Below are positions 11,715 through 23,600 of a DNA stretch of 64,000 nucleotides, in pieces. This stretch comes from Pholis gunnellus (lineage: Eukaryota > Chordata > Actinopteri > Perciformes > Pholidae): positions 19,581,714-19,645,713 of the forward strand of contig OU342808.1 of the NCBI GenBank assembly GCA_910591455.2, in the 5' to 3' direction. Positions within the stretch are counted from its first letter, which is position 1. Each line of letters starts with the position of its first letter. The notes beneath the pieces were generated by a model. It was given only the letters and a program-made list of their open reading frames with translations. It searched no databases and was not told the origin of the DNA. Position numbers and translations under genes: made by a program.

Positions 11715-14700
11715 ATGGCAGATGTCAGCGGCAGCCCATTGGCTGATCCTCCAGCCTCACACGAGGAGAAGCCGGATGACCTCCCTCAGGTCTCCAACAA
11801 CGATGGCGTAAAGTCAAACGACAAAGCGGAAGGGGGGAACGAGGCCGCCTCTGACCCGGGCATGTACCGTTACATCAAAGAGGACCTCTTCACCTCCGAG
11901 ATCTACAAAGTGGAGATCAAGAATCTACCCAAGTTCACTGGTTTCAACGACCTGAAGAAGTTCCTGGCCAAACAAGGCCTCAACCCGCACAAAGTCAAGC
12001 TGTTTGGCAAGCAGACGTTCGCCTTCGTCACCTTCAAGAACGAAGAAGATCGCGACAAGACCATGAAGATGGTCGACGGCATGCAGTGGAAGGGCCAGGT
12101 GCTCAGCGTCAGGCTGGCCAAACCCAAAGTGGACCCCATCCTGAGGAAGAGGAGGCAGGAGGAAGGAGAGCAGGCGGCAGGGCAGCCCCCATCCAAGCGA
12201 GCAGAGGGGGACGAGGAAGAGGAGCCGCTCAGTGTCCAGATCGCCAACGTGGTGACTCCTCTGTGGAATGTGCCGTATGAGGAGCAGCTGAGGAGGAAGG
12301 AGCAGGAGGTGGTGGGGGTTCTGCAGAGGCTGGCCAAGTGAGTGCTGTCATTTCATATACACAGTCTGATTCATCCATGTGGTACCGTGTGTGTCCACAG
12401 CTGATCTGCTGCGGGTGTTGTGCAGAGAATTTGACCAAATGTTCTCCATTGAAGGGCTTCCCTGTCGTTTCTTTTTCAGAGAGATCGGCAGCACCAACAA
12501 AGCCATGTTGCCGTGGCTGTTTGCGCAGAAAGGGAAGTACAACAGAATGTGTTGTCCTCTGGAAGCTATCCGACCGTCTCCTACACAGGTATGGCTACAC
12601 TATTATAAATACCTACTTTTTACAATACATTCCACACCTTGTAAAGCAGCGGTGTGTCTTATATCTCCTTAATCCTCTTTCATATTTCTCTACCTGCGTC
12701 ATGGCAGACGGATTACAGGAACAAGTGTGAGTTCCTCATTTCAATGGGTGCAGACGGGGAGGATAAGACCATCGGTTTCCGCCTGGGGAAATATAAAGGC
12801 GGCTCCTGTGCTGTGGTGGGGCCGGCTGAGACGCGCCACGTCTCGGCCGAGGCCAAGAGAGTGGTCAGCGAGTTTCAGAAGTTCATCAGGTATCGTCACG
12901 TGGTCGAGATGGTCCACAGCGAGGAATGGATACATTCACATGCAATATTTATTTTTTTAGGGTTTCATAGACACGAGACTTAAAGAAGTCTTCAGACATC
13001 GGACACATTTCCGCCATTGCATTTCATCTCTCTGTTATTTTGCATACAGGACAACCTCGTACTCTGTGTACAGTCCTGAAACATATGAAGGACACTGGAA
13101 GCAGCTGACTGTAAGGACGACGAGGACCAAACAAGCCATGGCTGTCGCGTTCTTCCACCCGCAGGTGAGGAGGAGGACGACACGTTCTCTTTACGAACGC
13201 TGTGCGATCCCGTTTGCTGATAATAGAGTCACACGGTTAGTTATTCTTTTTGATGTCGCTTACTTGTTTTAATCGCTCCTTTTTAGAAACTGGAAGAAGA
13301 GGAAATCAAAGCATTAAAGAGCTCCATGAAGATGTACTTTACAGAAGGAGAGGGGAAAGACAGCGGAGTAACCTCTCTTTACTTTGTCAGAGAGGGTCAA
13401 AGGTAAGAAAAGAAATCCCGATGCTCGATTAGTCAAGATGCAGGTCCAAGTACTGCACTAAATGAGTGTTTCTTTGGCTTACCAGGACTTCTCCTAACCT
13501 GGAGGACTTGCCCTGTGAGCTGGTGGCTGGAGAGAGCAGCATTCATGAGGAACTCCTGGGTCTAAAGTTTAGAATATCTCCTCATTCCTTCTTCCAAGTA
13601 AGAAAGATGTACCTCAGAGAAAAGTCCTTTTGTGTTTTACAAGGCACAGATACATTATGGCTCCAGCTGTGAAATGGGTCTTGTGTTACCTGGCAGGTGA
13701 ATACAGGAGCTGCTGAGGTGCTGTACTCTGCTGTGGGGGAATGGGCCCAGCTGGACCAGGACAGCACCGTGCTGGATGTGTGCTGTGGGACGGGAACCAT
13801 CGGCCTCTCTCTGGCTAAGGTGACGTAGTTGTCTGTAACAGAAACTGAATTCACCTGTGACTATGTGTTGACAATGACAGGAGTTAGTAATAGACACTGT
13901 AACAGTCTGCACATGCACTGTCTTTTTTTAAACTCCTTTTATTAGGGTTCATACAAATATTGGCAAAGAGATGTAACACTTTTGAAATGCTCTATTCTTT
14001 CTTCGTTGTGGCAGGTTTTGACATCTTTGTTCACTTTTGTCTTTAGAGGGTGAAGAAGGTGATTGGAATCGAAATGTGCCAGGAGGCCGTGGAGGATGCC
14101 AAAGTTAATGCAAAGGTCAATGGTAAGAGGCCAGATGACATCAAACTACCTCCAGTGATTTTATGTATGGGGTGTGAATATTCATAAATGCAGGACGGTT
14201 GGTAATTCAATTAACAGATGTTTATTCAACAGTTTCCCTCGGGATTAATAAAGTTTTTTTTTTGCCCTCAAACTTATTGTAGAAATGAGAAAGTATTCAG
14301 TGTTTGACTGGCTCTCGGAGGCATATGACTGTAAGGCAGTCATTTTCGTTTTTCATTTGTTTGTATTTGAAGGTCTGAGTAATGTGGAGTTTCACTGTGG
14401 GAAAGCAGAGGACGTGTTGCCCAACATCCTCAATGCTCTCGTGTCGCCCAACGTCACAGCCATTGTGGATCCGCCGAGGGCCGGCCTACGTGAGTAAACG
14501 GCCCAAACCGTGAAGAATGAACGTTATTCCCCTCAGGATTTGTCACATATTTTTTATTTTTTTTGTCTTTATCGAACAGATTCCAAGGTTATACTTGCCA
14601 TCAGGAGGGCAGAGCATCTGAAGAGGCTGGTTTATGTAGCGTGCAATGCTAAGGCTGCCATGAACAACTTCATTGAGTGAGTCTGTGTGTTTGATTTGGC

Positions 14701-14990
14701 TGTTTTTAAGCAGCAGAAACGATGAATTCAATTTGTTTGTGAAATTGAAAACTAAAGCCTGAATAACTATTTCCACTGTCCTATCAGATATATTCTGAAA
14801 GGTGGCCAATTCTATGAAATGGTGAATCTTACGTTGGATCTTTCTGTCTTTTAGTCTGTGCAGAACACCATCCAAGCGAGTTCATGGGGCTCCATTTCGA
14901 CCGGTGCGAGCCATGGCCGTGGATCTGTTCCCTCAGACCATGCACCTCGAGATGCTTTTGCTGCTGGAGAGAGTGGACTACGACTCCTAG
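11715..14990 (+). CDS. trmt2a: trmt2a, tRNA (uracil-5-)-methyltransferase homologue A
   Basis: Eleven coding exons: 11715-12337, 12480-12588, 12708-12889, 13050-13164, 13287-13402, 13486-13597, 13697-13819, 14047-14122, 14373-14489, 14580-14676, 14855-14990 (stop TAG). They total 1806 nt, 601 aa (human 625), with all phases consistent. The ATG at 11715 follows the exon 2 acceptor by 13 bases. Residues ~63-138 form an RRM (IYKVEIKNLP, TFAFVTF). A TrmA-type methyltransferase domain follows: SAM motif VLDVCCGTGTIG (444-455), DPPRAG (518-523), the nucleophile Cys546 in VYVACNAKAAM, and the catalytic Glu589 in FPQTMHLE. Family knowledge: it makes 5-methyluridine at position 54 of cytosolic tRNAs, using S-adenosylmethionine. 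The motif around the nucleophile reads ACNA rather than the usual SCNP. It converges on dgcr8. Confidence 0.97.
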
Positions 14991-15820
14991 AAGACCAGCA
15001 AGCAATAAGGAGACATTCTGTGCCTTCTGATACCCACACTACCATACTGTTTAGTATGCCAGGAAAAGATTTAGTATGTCAGAAATATCAGGATGTCCTA
15101 CTGCATCCGGTCGTATTTTAGTAAGGATGTGATTCGGAATTGTCATAACATTGCACCGTGACCTGCCAGAAAAGCATGCTGGCTTGCAAACTGCTAAATG
15201 GGGATGTCCAGTTGGACATCCTGGTATTTTTGGCACATTGAAATTGACAATGTATTAGAAAGTACTTGCTCTTTTCTGACTCACTGAATAGTATCGTAGT
15301 ATGGGTTTTGGGATGCTCAGAGGGTCTTACCTTTTAAAAACAGGCCCTGTCCTTTGACAGGTAGCATGCAGGGCTTTCCATACTACAAATGTATGCACTC
15401 ACTCAGAACTCCTTTAAAATTTATGTTAAAAGGTAAGGCCTTCTAGTCTTGATTTTAAAGTGTCAGTTCATTCAAATCCAGTCTTTTGTAATGAAATATT
15501 AATTCATGCTTCAAATGAAGTTGCTGTTAATACACAGTATGCTTTGCACTATATTTGGTTAACTGAGCGTTATGGACTGTCCTTTGGCCTGTTATGCTTT
15601 TTTTAGTTTGAGAACTTTTGTTAGATGCATTCATGTCTTAAATTACAAAGCTATGTTGAATAAAATGTTAGCCTTCAACGCCTGAAGCTCGATACCTTGG
15701 ACTGTTAAGTGTAAAGCCGGCGCAGTGGATACTATGGAATTAAAGTGCCACCTCAGTTTAACTTGTTTCTGATGGTTTCATCATTCTGGAACTGAATAAA
15801 AACAGCCTTCCTAATCATTA
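14991..15820 (+). other. trmt2a: trmt2a 3' UTR
   Basis: About 0.8 kb after the TAG. It holds a proximal AATAAA at 15659-15664 and a distal one at 15795-15800. No coding sequence was recognised. Confidence 0.65.
15795..15800 (+). terminator. distal poly(A) signal of trmt2a
   Basis: Canonical AATAAA. It lies only 30 bp before the minus-strand signal for dgcr8 (15831-15836), so the two transcripts end against or slightly across each other. Confidence 0.6.
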
Positions 15821-17625
15821 GTCAAGACATTTTATTTGCATAACAAATATCGCTAAAGTCATGGAGCTCAGGTTGCAATACATACTTCATTTTCTAGGCA
15901 GCAACATCTCGAACAATTCATTGGTACAACTCAACAGAAACGCATGGAAAAGCAGTATTTTCTTCTCACACTGACACACTTGGTAAGACAAACGCACGGA
16001 GGGGAAAGCACATTCTTAAAGCGATTCACAATATCACAACAGCCTCGTGGTTAAACTGATGTCCTTGATTTCATAGAAAAAAAACAAAAAACATAGGCCA
16101 AATACTTGACAAAAGATGCACAGCAGTTTCTATTTTGTTCCAGCAAGTAATGGGTCTATGTATTTTCCTGTGATAGATGTTTCTACTGTACAGTTTGCAG
16201 CAACATGAACTATAAAATGTATAAGACTGTATGTAAGCTTTGGTACACACACACACGTTCATCAGCTTCTGTTGGACTAAATGACTTGACCAGTTTGTTC
16301 ACGTCAGTGCACCAAGTAAAATTTAAAAAGGCTGCCTTTTGTAAAAATGCATTCTACTTGTGGTCAGAAAATACTGTAACAACGATGGCAAACACACGCA
16401 CACAAACAAAATACACAAATCCATTAAGACGAGTCTTAAAAATCTGCACATGCTGGAGGCATTTTTCCCTCAAGTATCCGATGTTTTAGAAGCCGTCTGC
16501 AGTCAATTTCTAATTGGCTAAACAATAAATGCTTGATCAGGTAAAGGGGGCTTGGTCTTTCCACTTCCTGTTGAAGGGTGTTTTAGGTCCAATGTAATGC
16601 ACTATACTCTGAGCCCTTCATGAAATGGATTAACTAAGGCAACACGTCAACATGATTTCTTAAGGGCACCGCAACTAAACAAGCTACTGAAATGTACCGA
16701 ATGGTGTGCTTGGCGTTAGTACTTTAATAAAAAGCTAGAAAGAACTAAGTTAAACAAATGAACATATTACAGTACTGTGCTTGGGTTTACTGCAGTGTTG
16801 GACGTCTCTTTCTAGAATTGCCAATGCAAAAGAGGGGGAGGGAAAAATAAATAAAGGCAACAAGTACCTCCAAATGCAAGTCACCTCAAATATCCCCGAT
16901 GCAGTTATTCCTGTACCAACGGCATGATCAGTCAACACAAATATTTGACAGGACACAAGTGCATAACAATATTTCTCAATAGTCATCACTTCACAACGCA
17001 TGTTTTTAAAATCGTGCAAACCAAGACAGCAGCTGTCCATTCTGAGGGAGGGGGGGGAGAAAAACGGCATATTTTGTATTCATTACCCAAAATATCCACA
17101 ACACCGACCAATAAAATAGTAACGTCGTTTCCTAATAAAATGAATGGTATAAATACACAAGTACTAGTGCCTTTCAAATACTTCAAGCACAAAACTAAAC
17201 TAATAGGTGCTGGTACTCTGTGACTGTTAAAAACAACACTTTCAAACAAAACAAAAAGGTGTGTAGTGGTTTTTGCTGTCAAAAGAAGCATGCATTTCTA
17301 TTTTGATGTGGTTCATGTGTTACCTTCTCTGCAGCCCGGGTGTGGTTTTCTTTCCCCCCCCAGAGTGCCATCGCGAGGCTGCATCTAGAGAGGTAGACGA
17401 TATTTGCTCTAATGTCTGTTCGTGCATTTAGAACCTCCCCTTACTTTTACCGGCTGAGCCAATAAAACACGGGCGAAGGATGCAAGCAGTTCTACCGGCC
17501 GGGTCAGAGTGGAACTAGATCGCCGTCAGATGTCAGTGATGCATAATTAAGGGATTGGATGGTGGGGGTGTGATGTCTGACAGTGACTGGGTTTCAGTGC
17601 CGTGGTTCATCAGTGATTTCCAGAC
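15815..17625 (-). other. dgcr8: dgcr8 3' UTR
   Basis: About 1.8 kb between the dgcr8 stop (17626-17628) and the minus-strand AATAAA at 15831-15836. It is A/T-rich with a short (AC) run near 16246 and a G run at 17051-17058. No other gene was recognised here. Confidence 0.65.
15831..15836 (-). terminator. poly(A) signal of dgcr8
   Basis: Plus-strand tttatt reads AATAAA on the dgcr8 strand. It faces the trmt2a signal in a tail-to-tail arrangement. Confidence 0.55.
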
Positions 17626-20600
17626 TCAAACGTCAACAGTGCAGAGGGGTTCACTCCCGGGCTGGGCAGACTCCATTATGGTCATCTTGGGTTTCTTCCT
17701 CGTTTCCTCCTGGTACAGAAATACAATAAAGTTACCACATTGTGAGGATTACATTGTGAAAATGGCACAAAATGGGAAAAATAAGGTACGCTCAATCCAT
17801 TCTCAATTCTAAAATATACAAATGTAGGCAGTGGCAATGTCATTTTGACCACCGGAGACTGACAACTATGCTCGTAAAGACTGAATAAAGAGGACTAATT
17901 GAGACCCTGCGGATTTACTCTTTCGCCCAAATAACATTCTGGGCTTTATCTGGATCAGAACTACAACCTTGTTTTTCCCCTTCAATGAGCTCTCTGGTGA
18001 CAAGATGCCTGATGTACAACAAGTAATCCTTGTCGAGGGAAGAGAGGATGAACTACTGTAAAACCAAACAGTCCTAAACTTAACCAAGAATTCCTGCACT
18101 GAAAGAACAAAGGCTCATATAGTAGGCCCCGTAGGAAAAGCACAGGTGTAAATCATAAAGTCGATGATGGCTGAACTTTATTTCGCTGCTTCAGTTTCAG
18201 GGTCCTGCTTTTGTGAAGGCTGGCTCACAGTCACAGCTCAGTGGGACAATTAGATCCATCATTTTATTGTTAACAACTGTGCTTTTATAAGACAAAATGT
18301 CTGCTTTGAGTTCTGCTTTGGCCTGTTACGATACTTTTATTCATGTTTGAAACCAATGTCGAATGAAAATCTAAGCAATCTTTCAGTTGTGAAAGACGAG
18401 CTATATGTTTTAACACTGGGTAGAATCAAAATTACATTTTCTTTCTCTCTTCATATTACATAAAAAGGAACAATTCTCACCCTCTGCTTGGCTAGTTTCC
18501 TCATTTCCTCTTGCAGTTTGTTCAAGATATGGAGGTTTGGCTTGTTCTTTTTGGCATACTGCTGGAGCTCGATCACACTCTTGTCGGCGCTCTCCTGCAA
18601 AAGATCGGTCGTTTAAAAAGTCATCGAGATGTGCCATCTTCATTACCAGGATATCATAATCGCCATAATTCATATTTCACTTGTTGAAGGCAATGGCAGG
18701 TACAACAGAAATAGTCTTGATTATTCCATATTTAAAGCGGCAATCTTTAAGATATCCATAAGGGTTGATTCAGAATTTCTATTGAAGAGAAAACAATGGG
18801 AATTGTGTTTAGAGTTTAGCCATAGAAATATAATACATTGTATTAGACGTCTGGATTGACTTCAAGTTTTTTAGAATTGTGTGTATAGTTCCATTTTTGT
18901 GTATTTTCCCCCCAAAGAATGTCGCCACAGACGCCCACATGCATATTAATATAGCAATACTATCAGTGGGCCATAGGCTCAGTCAACATTGAGTTACCTC
19001 CTTCAGTGATGGTGACTTTAAATGAAGATCTTAAAGACTGCCAGTAATTCCAGTGAGGAGGTTTTATACTTTAAGACGTTTGAATTACATTTACAGGTTT
19101 GACTGTTGAACCGTAATGTGTTTATTGGCAAGCAGCACTATGAGAGTTTACACAATCCTCATAACCAGATATCTTATCCGGTTAAGATACTTTAAATATT
19201 TACTGTAAAAAGAGCTCAACATCAAACAGAGATTTAGAAAATACTAACCTTTCTATTCCAAAGTCGTCCATGAGCACAGCTCTACAGTAAGTGTTTAAGT
19301 ACGTACCTTCTTGACCAGCTTATTGCTCTCTCTGCCGTACATGCGCAGCAGTGAGCCCCAGTTCTTCACGTGGGGATGAAGCATCTGCAGGATCTTCTGA
19401 GAGGCCAGTTGTTTGCCAACCCTTTTGTTCTTGCCTGGTGGCACATGTACAAAACATGTCACTGAAAGCTACGTGCATGTTCGCTGCACAAGTTCACACC
19501 AAACAGACATGGTAATAAGAATCAAACAGCAACTCTCCATGTGGGTGGATGAGGATCAGCGTCTACTTACACCAGCCTCGCACGGTGTGCTTCCCACACG
19601 TCATCACATATTCACTCTTCTGGTTTTTCCCCGGGATCACCTCAAACTTGATGCTCGTGTCTCCCATCCCGTGGTTTCTAAATGAAAGACACAACAATAC
19701 ATTTTAAATACATCTGCAACCCAGCAGGGCTGTGACAGCACAGGTTATTAAAGGGGAGTTTGGATGTTCTTTTGACGTGGGGTAGTATGAGGTACTGTGC
19801 ATTCCCCCAGTTAACAGACAGACGGAGTACCAGTATGCGAGCAAAGCAATGTACGGCGTACGGGGGCAGCACCCAACATTTTGTAGTGTACGCGATATTT
19901 AGAATATTAATTTATTGGTGGTGTTGTGCTTTAGCTCTTACCTTTTAAGGCACTCATGAAGAATCTGATATGGCGAAAGTAGTCCTGCTTTGTTGGTCAG
20001 CTCATACACCCTTGAGTCTTCTATATTGATATGATTAAAATACTGCGGAGCAGAGTACACAGAGTGTTACATATTCTACCTTTGACAACAATTATTTTCC
20101 ATGAGCTCACTCTGTTCCACAGAAATGTTGACAATAGGGGGGGGGGGGGAGAGTACCTCCAGTTCATCGCCCTCAACAGGCTTCTCCTCCGAGGTCTGCT
20201 TCACAAAGTCAGGGATGAGGATTTCCAGTGTGGCTCGAGCTGAAGTTCACCGCAAATTACCAGTGAGAGCAAAAGCAGTTTTACGTCTTACAACATGTAG
20301 ATTTACCTGTGCAACTATCTATCATATATATAATAAGAATATACCGTATATCGTCTTGGAAGTCTGTTGTTCCCACCGACTTCATTTCCCATTACAAACA
20401 AAGTCTTCCACTTACAAGTATTCTTGTGGTACTTGTCAGCCCACAACAAACAGGTAACAGTAAGCATTTCGTACGAGTCAGCCGATTAAAACTATAAATC
20501 ACATCTATCCCAGTCAGTGTCATCTACCTCGAACATGATGTATGAAATACAGTTTGATTATTACCACAAGCAAGTTCTTCATGGGAAGCCCTTAAACCTA

Positions 20601-23600
20601 TTTAATAACTGTACTTTATTGTAACAAAGTATGCACAACGACCCAGAGTAGAACTCAGAGCCAACACAACGTATATTCAGTTGTGAGATACACAAACCAG
20701 TCGATCACAAGGCTAAGTACTGGAAATAAAAGAACTTACCAGCTTTATTCTTGGCAAGTTTTTTACTGCTTGCGGTTCCTGTGCCGTACGTTACTCCATC
20801 TATAATGACCGACGCTCCAAAGGGCTCACTTGGGTTCTCTATGGGGCACACACAGTCGGTTAGATCTGATATCTTGTAAACGGTCAACAACACATGTTTT
20901 ATGTATGAGGAGGTAATAGCAATAATTGTGTGTGGACATTTCTGTGACTACAAAGAGGGTGATGGAAATGTGTGTCCTGGGTTGTAGACGACAACATTGA
21001 ACAATTTATTGCTGATAAGGCGAGAGTGACATAGGACGTTATATACCTCAATTCAAAGAAGAACTTACCACATTCAAAAAAGTTGTAAACAGGTCGAACC
21101 TTTAGGACACGTTGCATATATTCATGCAAGATGCAAACTTCTGACTTCCCGTTAGGGTTGATGACAAATTCTGTTACAACAGAAAAATGTAAATACATCA
21201 ACAAACACACTTTGTATGGGCAGCTTTGATAGTATAGACATGTCAAACTCACAAATAACACATACGACAAAGGCTTTTTAAAGGTTTACGACACTTTTTA
21301 AAGACTTTTGTTAAAGATCTTAAGTTGTAAATAAGCAAGTTTGTTATTTGAACTACACTGCTGCAGAGTGACGACCACCGGTCAGGTTCATCACAATGCA
21401 AACATACGACACCCAAATGCCAGATGTTTTTAATAGCTTTTTGTTTTATGGTAGAGATTCATAAACTATATCAGGCAATATCTAACAGGATATTGTCGTT
21501 TTGTATGGTTCCATTGGTTACTGATAATGAAAACAACACCTGCCTCCCTCTTAAAGAAAACAAACATGAATCTATATCACCGCTACCTTTCTTAGTGGGA
21601 GCATCTTGGACGGACAGCGTGATGAGTTTCTGGTTCGCAGGCAGGATCGGTCTCTCCGTCTCTGCCTGCTTCCTCTTCATGTCTCTGTTGAACTGCCTCC
21701 GCTCTGCCCAGGTACGAAACTTCTTCACCGTGACTTGTTCAAAGTCAAAGCATTTTTCCAGGTACAGGCGGAACTCTTCAATTTCTGCGAGGAGGTTTTG
21801 ATGAAAGTTATATCACTCGATGAAACGCAGCCAGCAGAAACACAACAACTACCTGTTTAGAAGTGTACCACTGAACAAGTACTCGAGAATCCCTTACCTA
21901 TGGACTCGTCCTTGCACACCTCCACCTTGGCCCTGACTTGTCCTAAGGCTCCGTGGGCAAAGTCACAGAGGCGGGCCTTTTTAATCTGCAGGCTGTTATT
22001 GGTTGCATCCTCTCCATCTGGCACACCGTCGGTCACAATGGCAGGAGGGACGATGTCCTGCTCCTCAGCTGCAGCATCCGCCTTGTCTGCCGTCTCTTCT
22101 CCGTTGGCCTCCTCGCTGGGCTTGACGGGAGACTTCGCCACATTGGGCGGCGCGTCCCCGTTGAGCTCCTTCTCCTTCATTTTCCTGTAGTGTAGGCAAG
22201 GGATGCTGCTGGTAGGAGGGTCATGTTTCTGTATCAGGAAAGAAGAACGAGGTTCGTAACAACACGTTAACCGTATTTGTAAGAACTGATGCTATGAGGC
22301 AGCTGCTGAACACTGACCAGCACCACAAACTGGTTTAGAGTACCGACACTGAGGTTCCCCCCCAACTTATAAGAAGATCAAAACCCCTGCAAATAACCTG
22401 ATGCACTGTTCACATCAGTGCGGCACGTTAATTAGACATATGACACTTTGTGTTGCATCTTACCCTAATACTGCCAGTCCCAAGGAAGTAGGGCCTGGAC
22501 CAGGTAACCACCCGGGTCTCTCTGTGCAGGTAGACGGGAATACCCGAGTTATGGAATGTCATGATCCATCCATCTGGTAGAGGCTCAGTGGGGGGACGCC
22601 CACGACCTGGCATAGGGAGGGGGGGACGGACGTTAATGCAGCCACTAATTACTACACTATTCCTTTTGTGGGAAACTCATAATTGTGTGACAATCAGTCG
22701 AGAGGTTTTCAGGCTTGGAATTAATGTTAAATTGTTTTAATCTAAAGTTGGGTTTAGGTTTGAGTATTAGGACCAAACATGCCAGGAAAATGTTACTTAA
22801 CTTTAACTAACAACATTCGACAATCCAATAAGTACTCATCCAAAACATTCATCTCTCTCTACGCAGTGACTTAAAACCAAGTAGGACTATTTGAAAACCG
22901 TATTTTGGTAGATTACAGCACACTTGTAAAGCACTGCAGAAGGATTTATGTTGTTGTAGTAATGTCTATGCACTGGTTCACTGGTATTGAAAAGATGCAG
23001 CTTTTTATATTATAGACGGAGGATGCGATGTATTGAGAATTGCATCGAGAATTGTTTAAAATCGTTGGATTGAGAGGCCAGTGAAGAGTCATAGGTGTTG
23101 TGTTAACCTGATAAATCTGAATAGTAATGTAGCAGAACATACGGACACCAGCCTTTCAGAAAGGTAGTAACGTGTTACATTCTGCGTGGTCATGTAGCAG
23201 TCAGAAAAAGTTCCAGGCTGGAGTGAACAGCAAAGAACAGAGTTGAGCCTGCATTCTTATGAAACTTGTCATGTCAGACATGTTACCCCTTGTTATTATA
23301 TTTAAAACCGTACTCTAAAGGAATGCATGTTGTAGGTCAGGTCACACACCGCAAACAATGATCTGATCACAGATCTAGTTTTGAACAAGAGCTTGTTTGA
23401 AGAAAGAAAGAAAATTTCAATTTGGATACTCATTTCTAAAAATAGTTCTTTAAAATGTCACTTTTTAGACTTAAGTTTATTCAGTCGAGTTTATTCATTT
23501 ACTATTAAGATTTCAAACCCGGTTAGTTTAGGGAGTCCTTGCATGTCGTGTTTTACATCTCACCACCTGACCAACACCAGGGAGCATGTGTAACGGTGCT

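Noticed and set aside
12338..12983. Open frames of 97-130 codons between trmt2a exons
   Set aside because: They run through real exon 3 and 4 sequence in other frames and across GT-AG introns of trmt2a.
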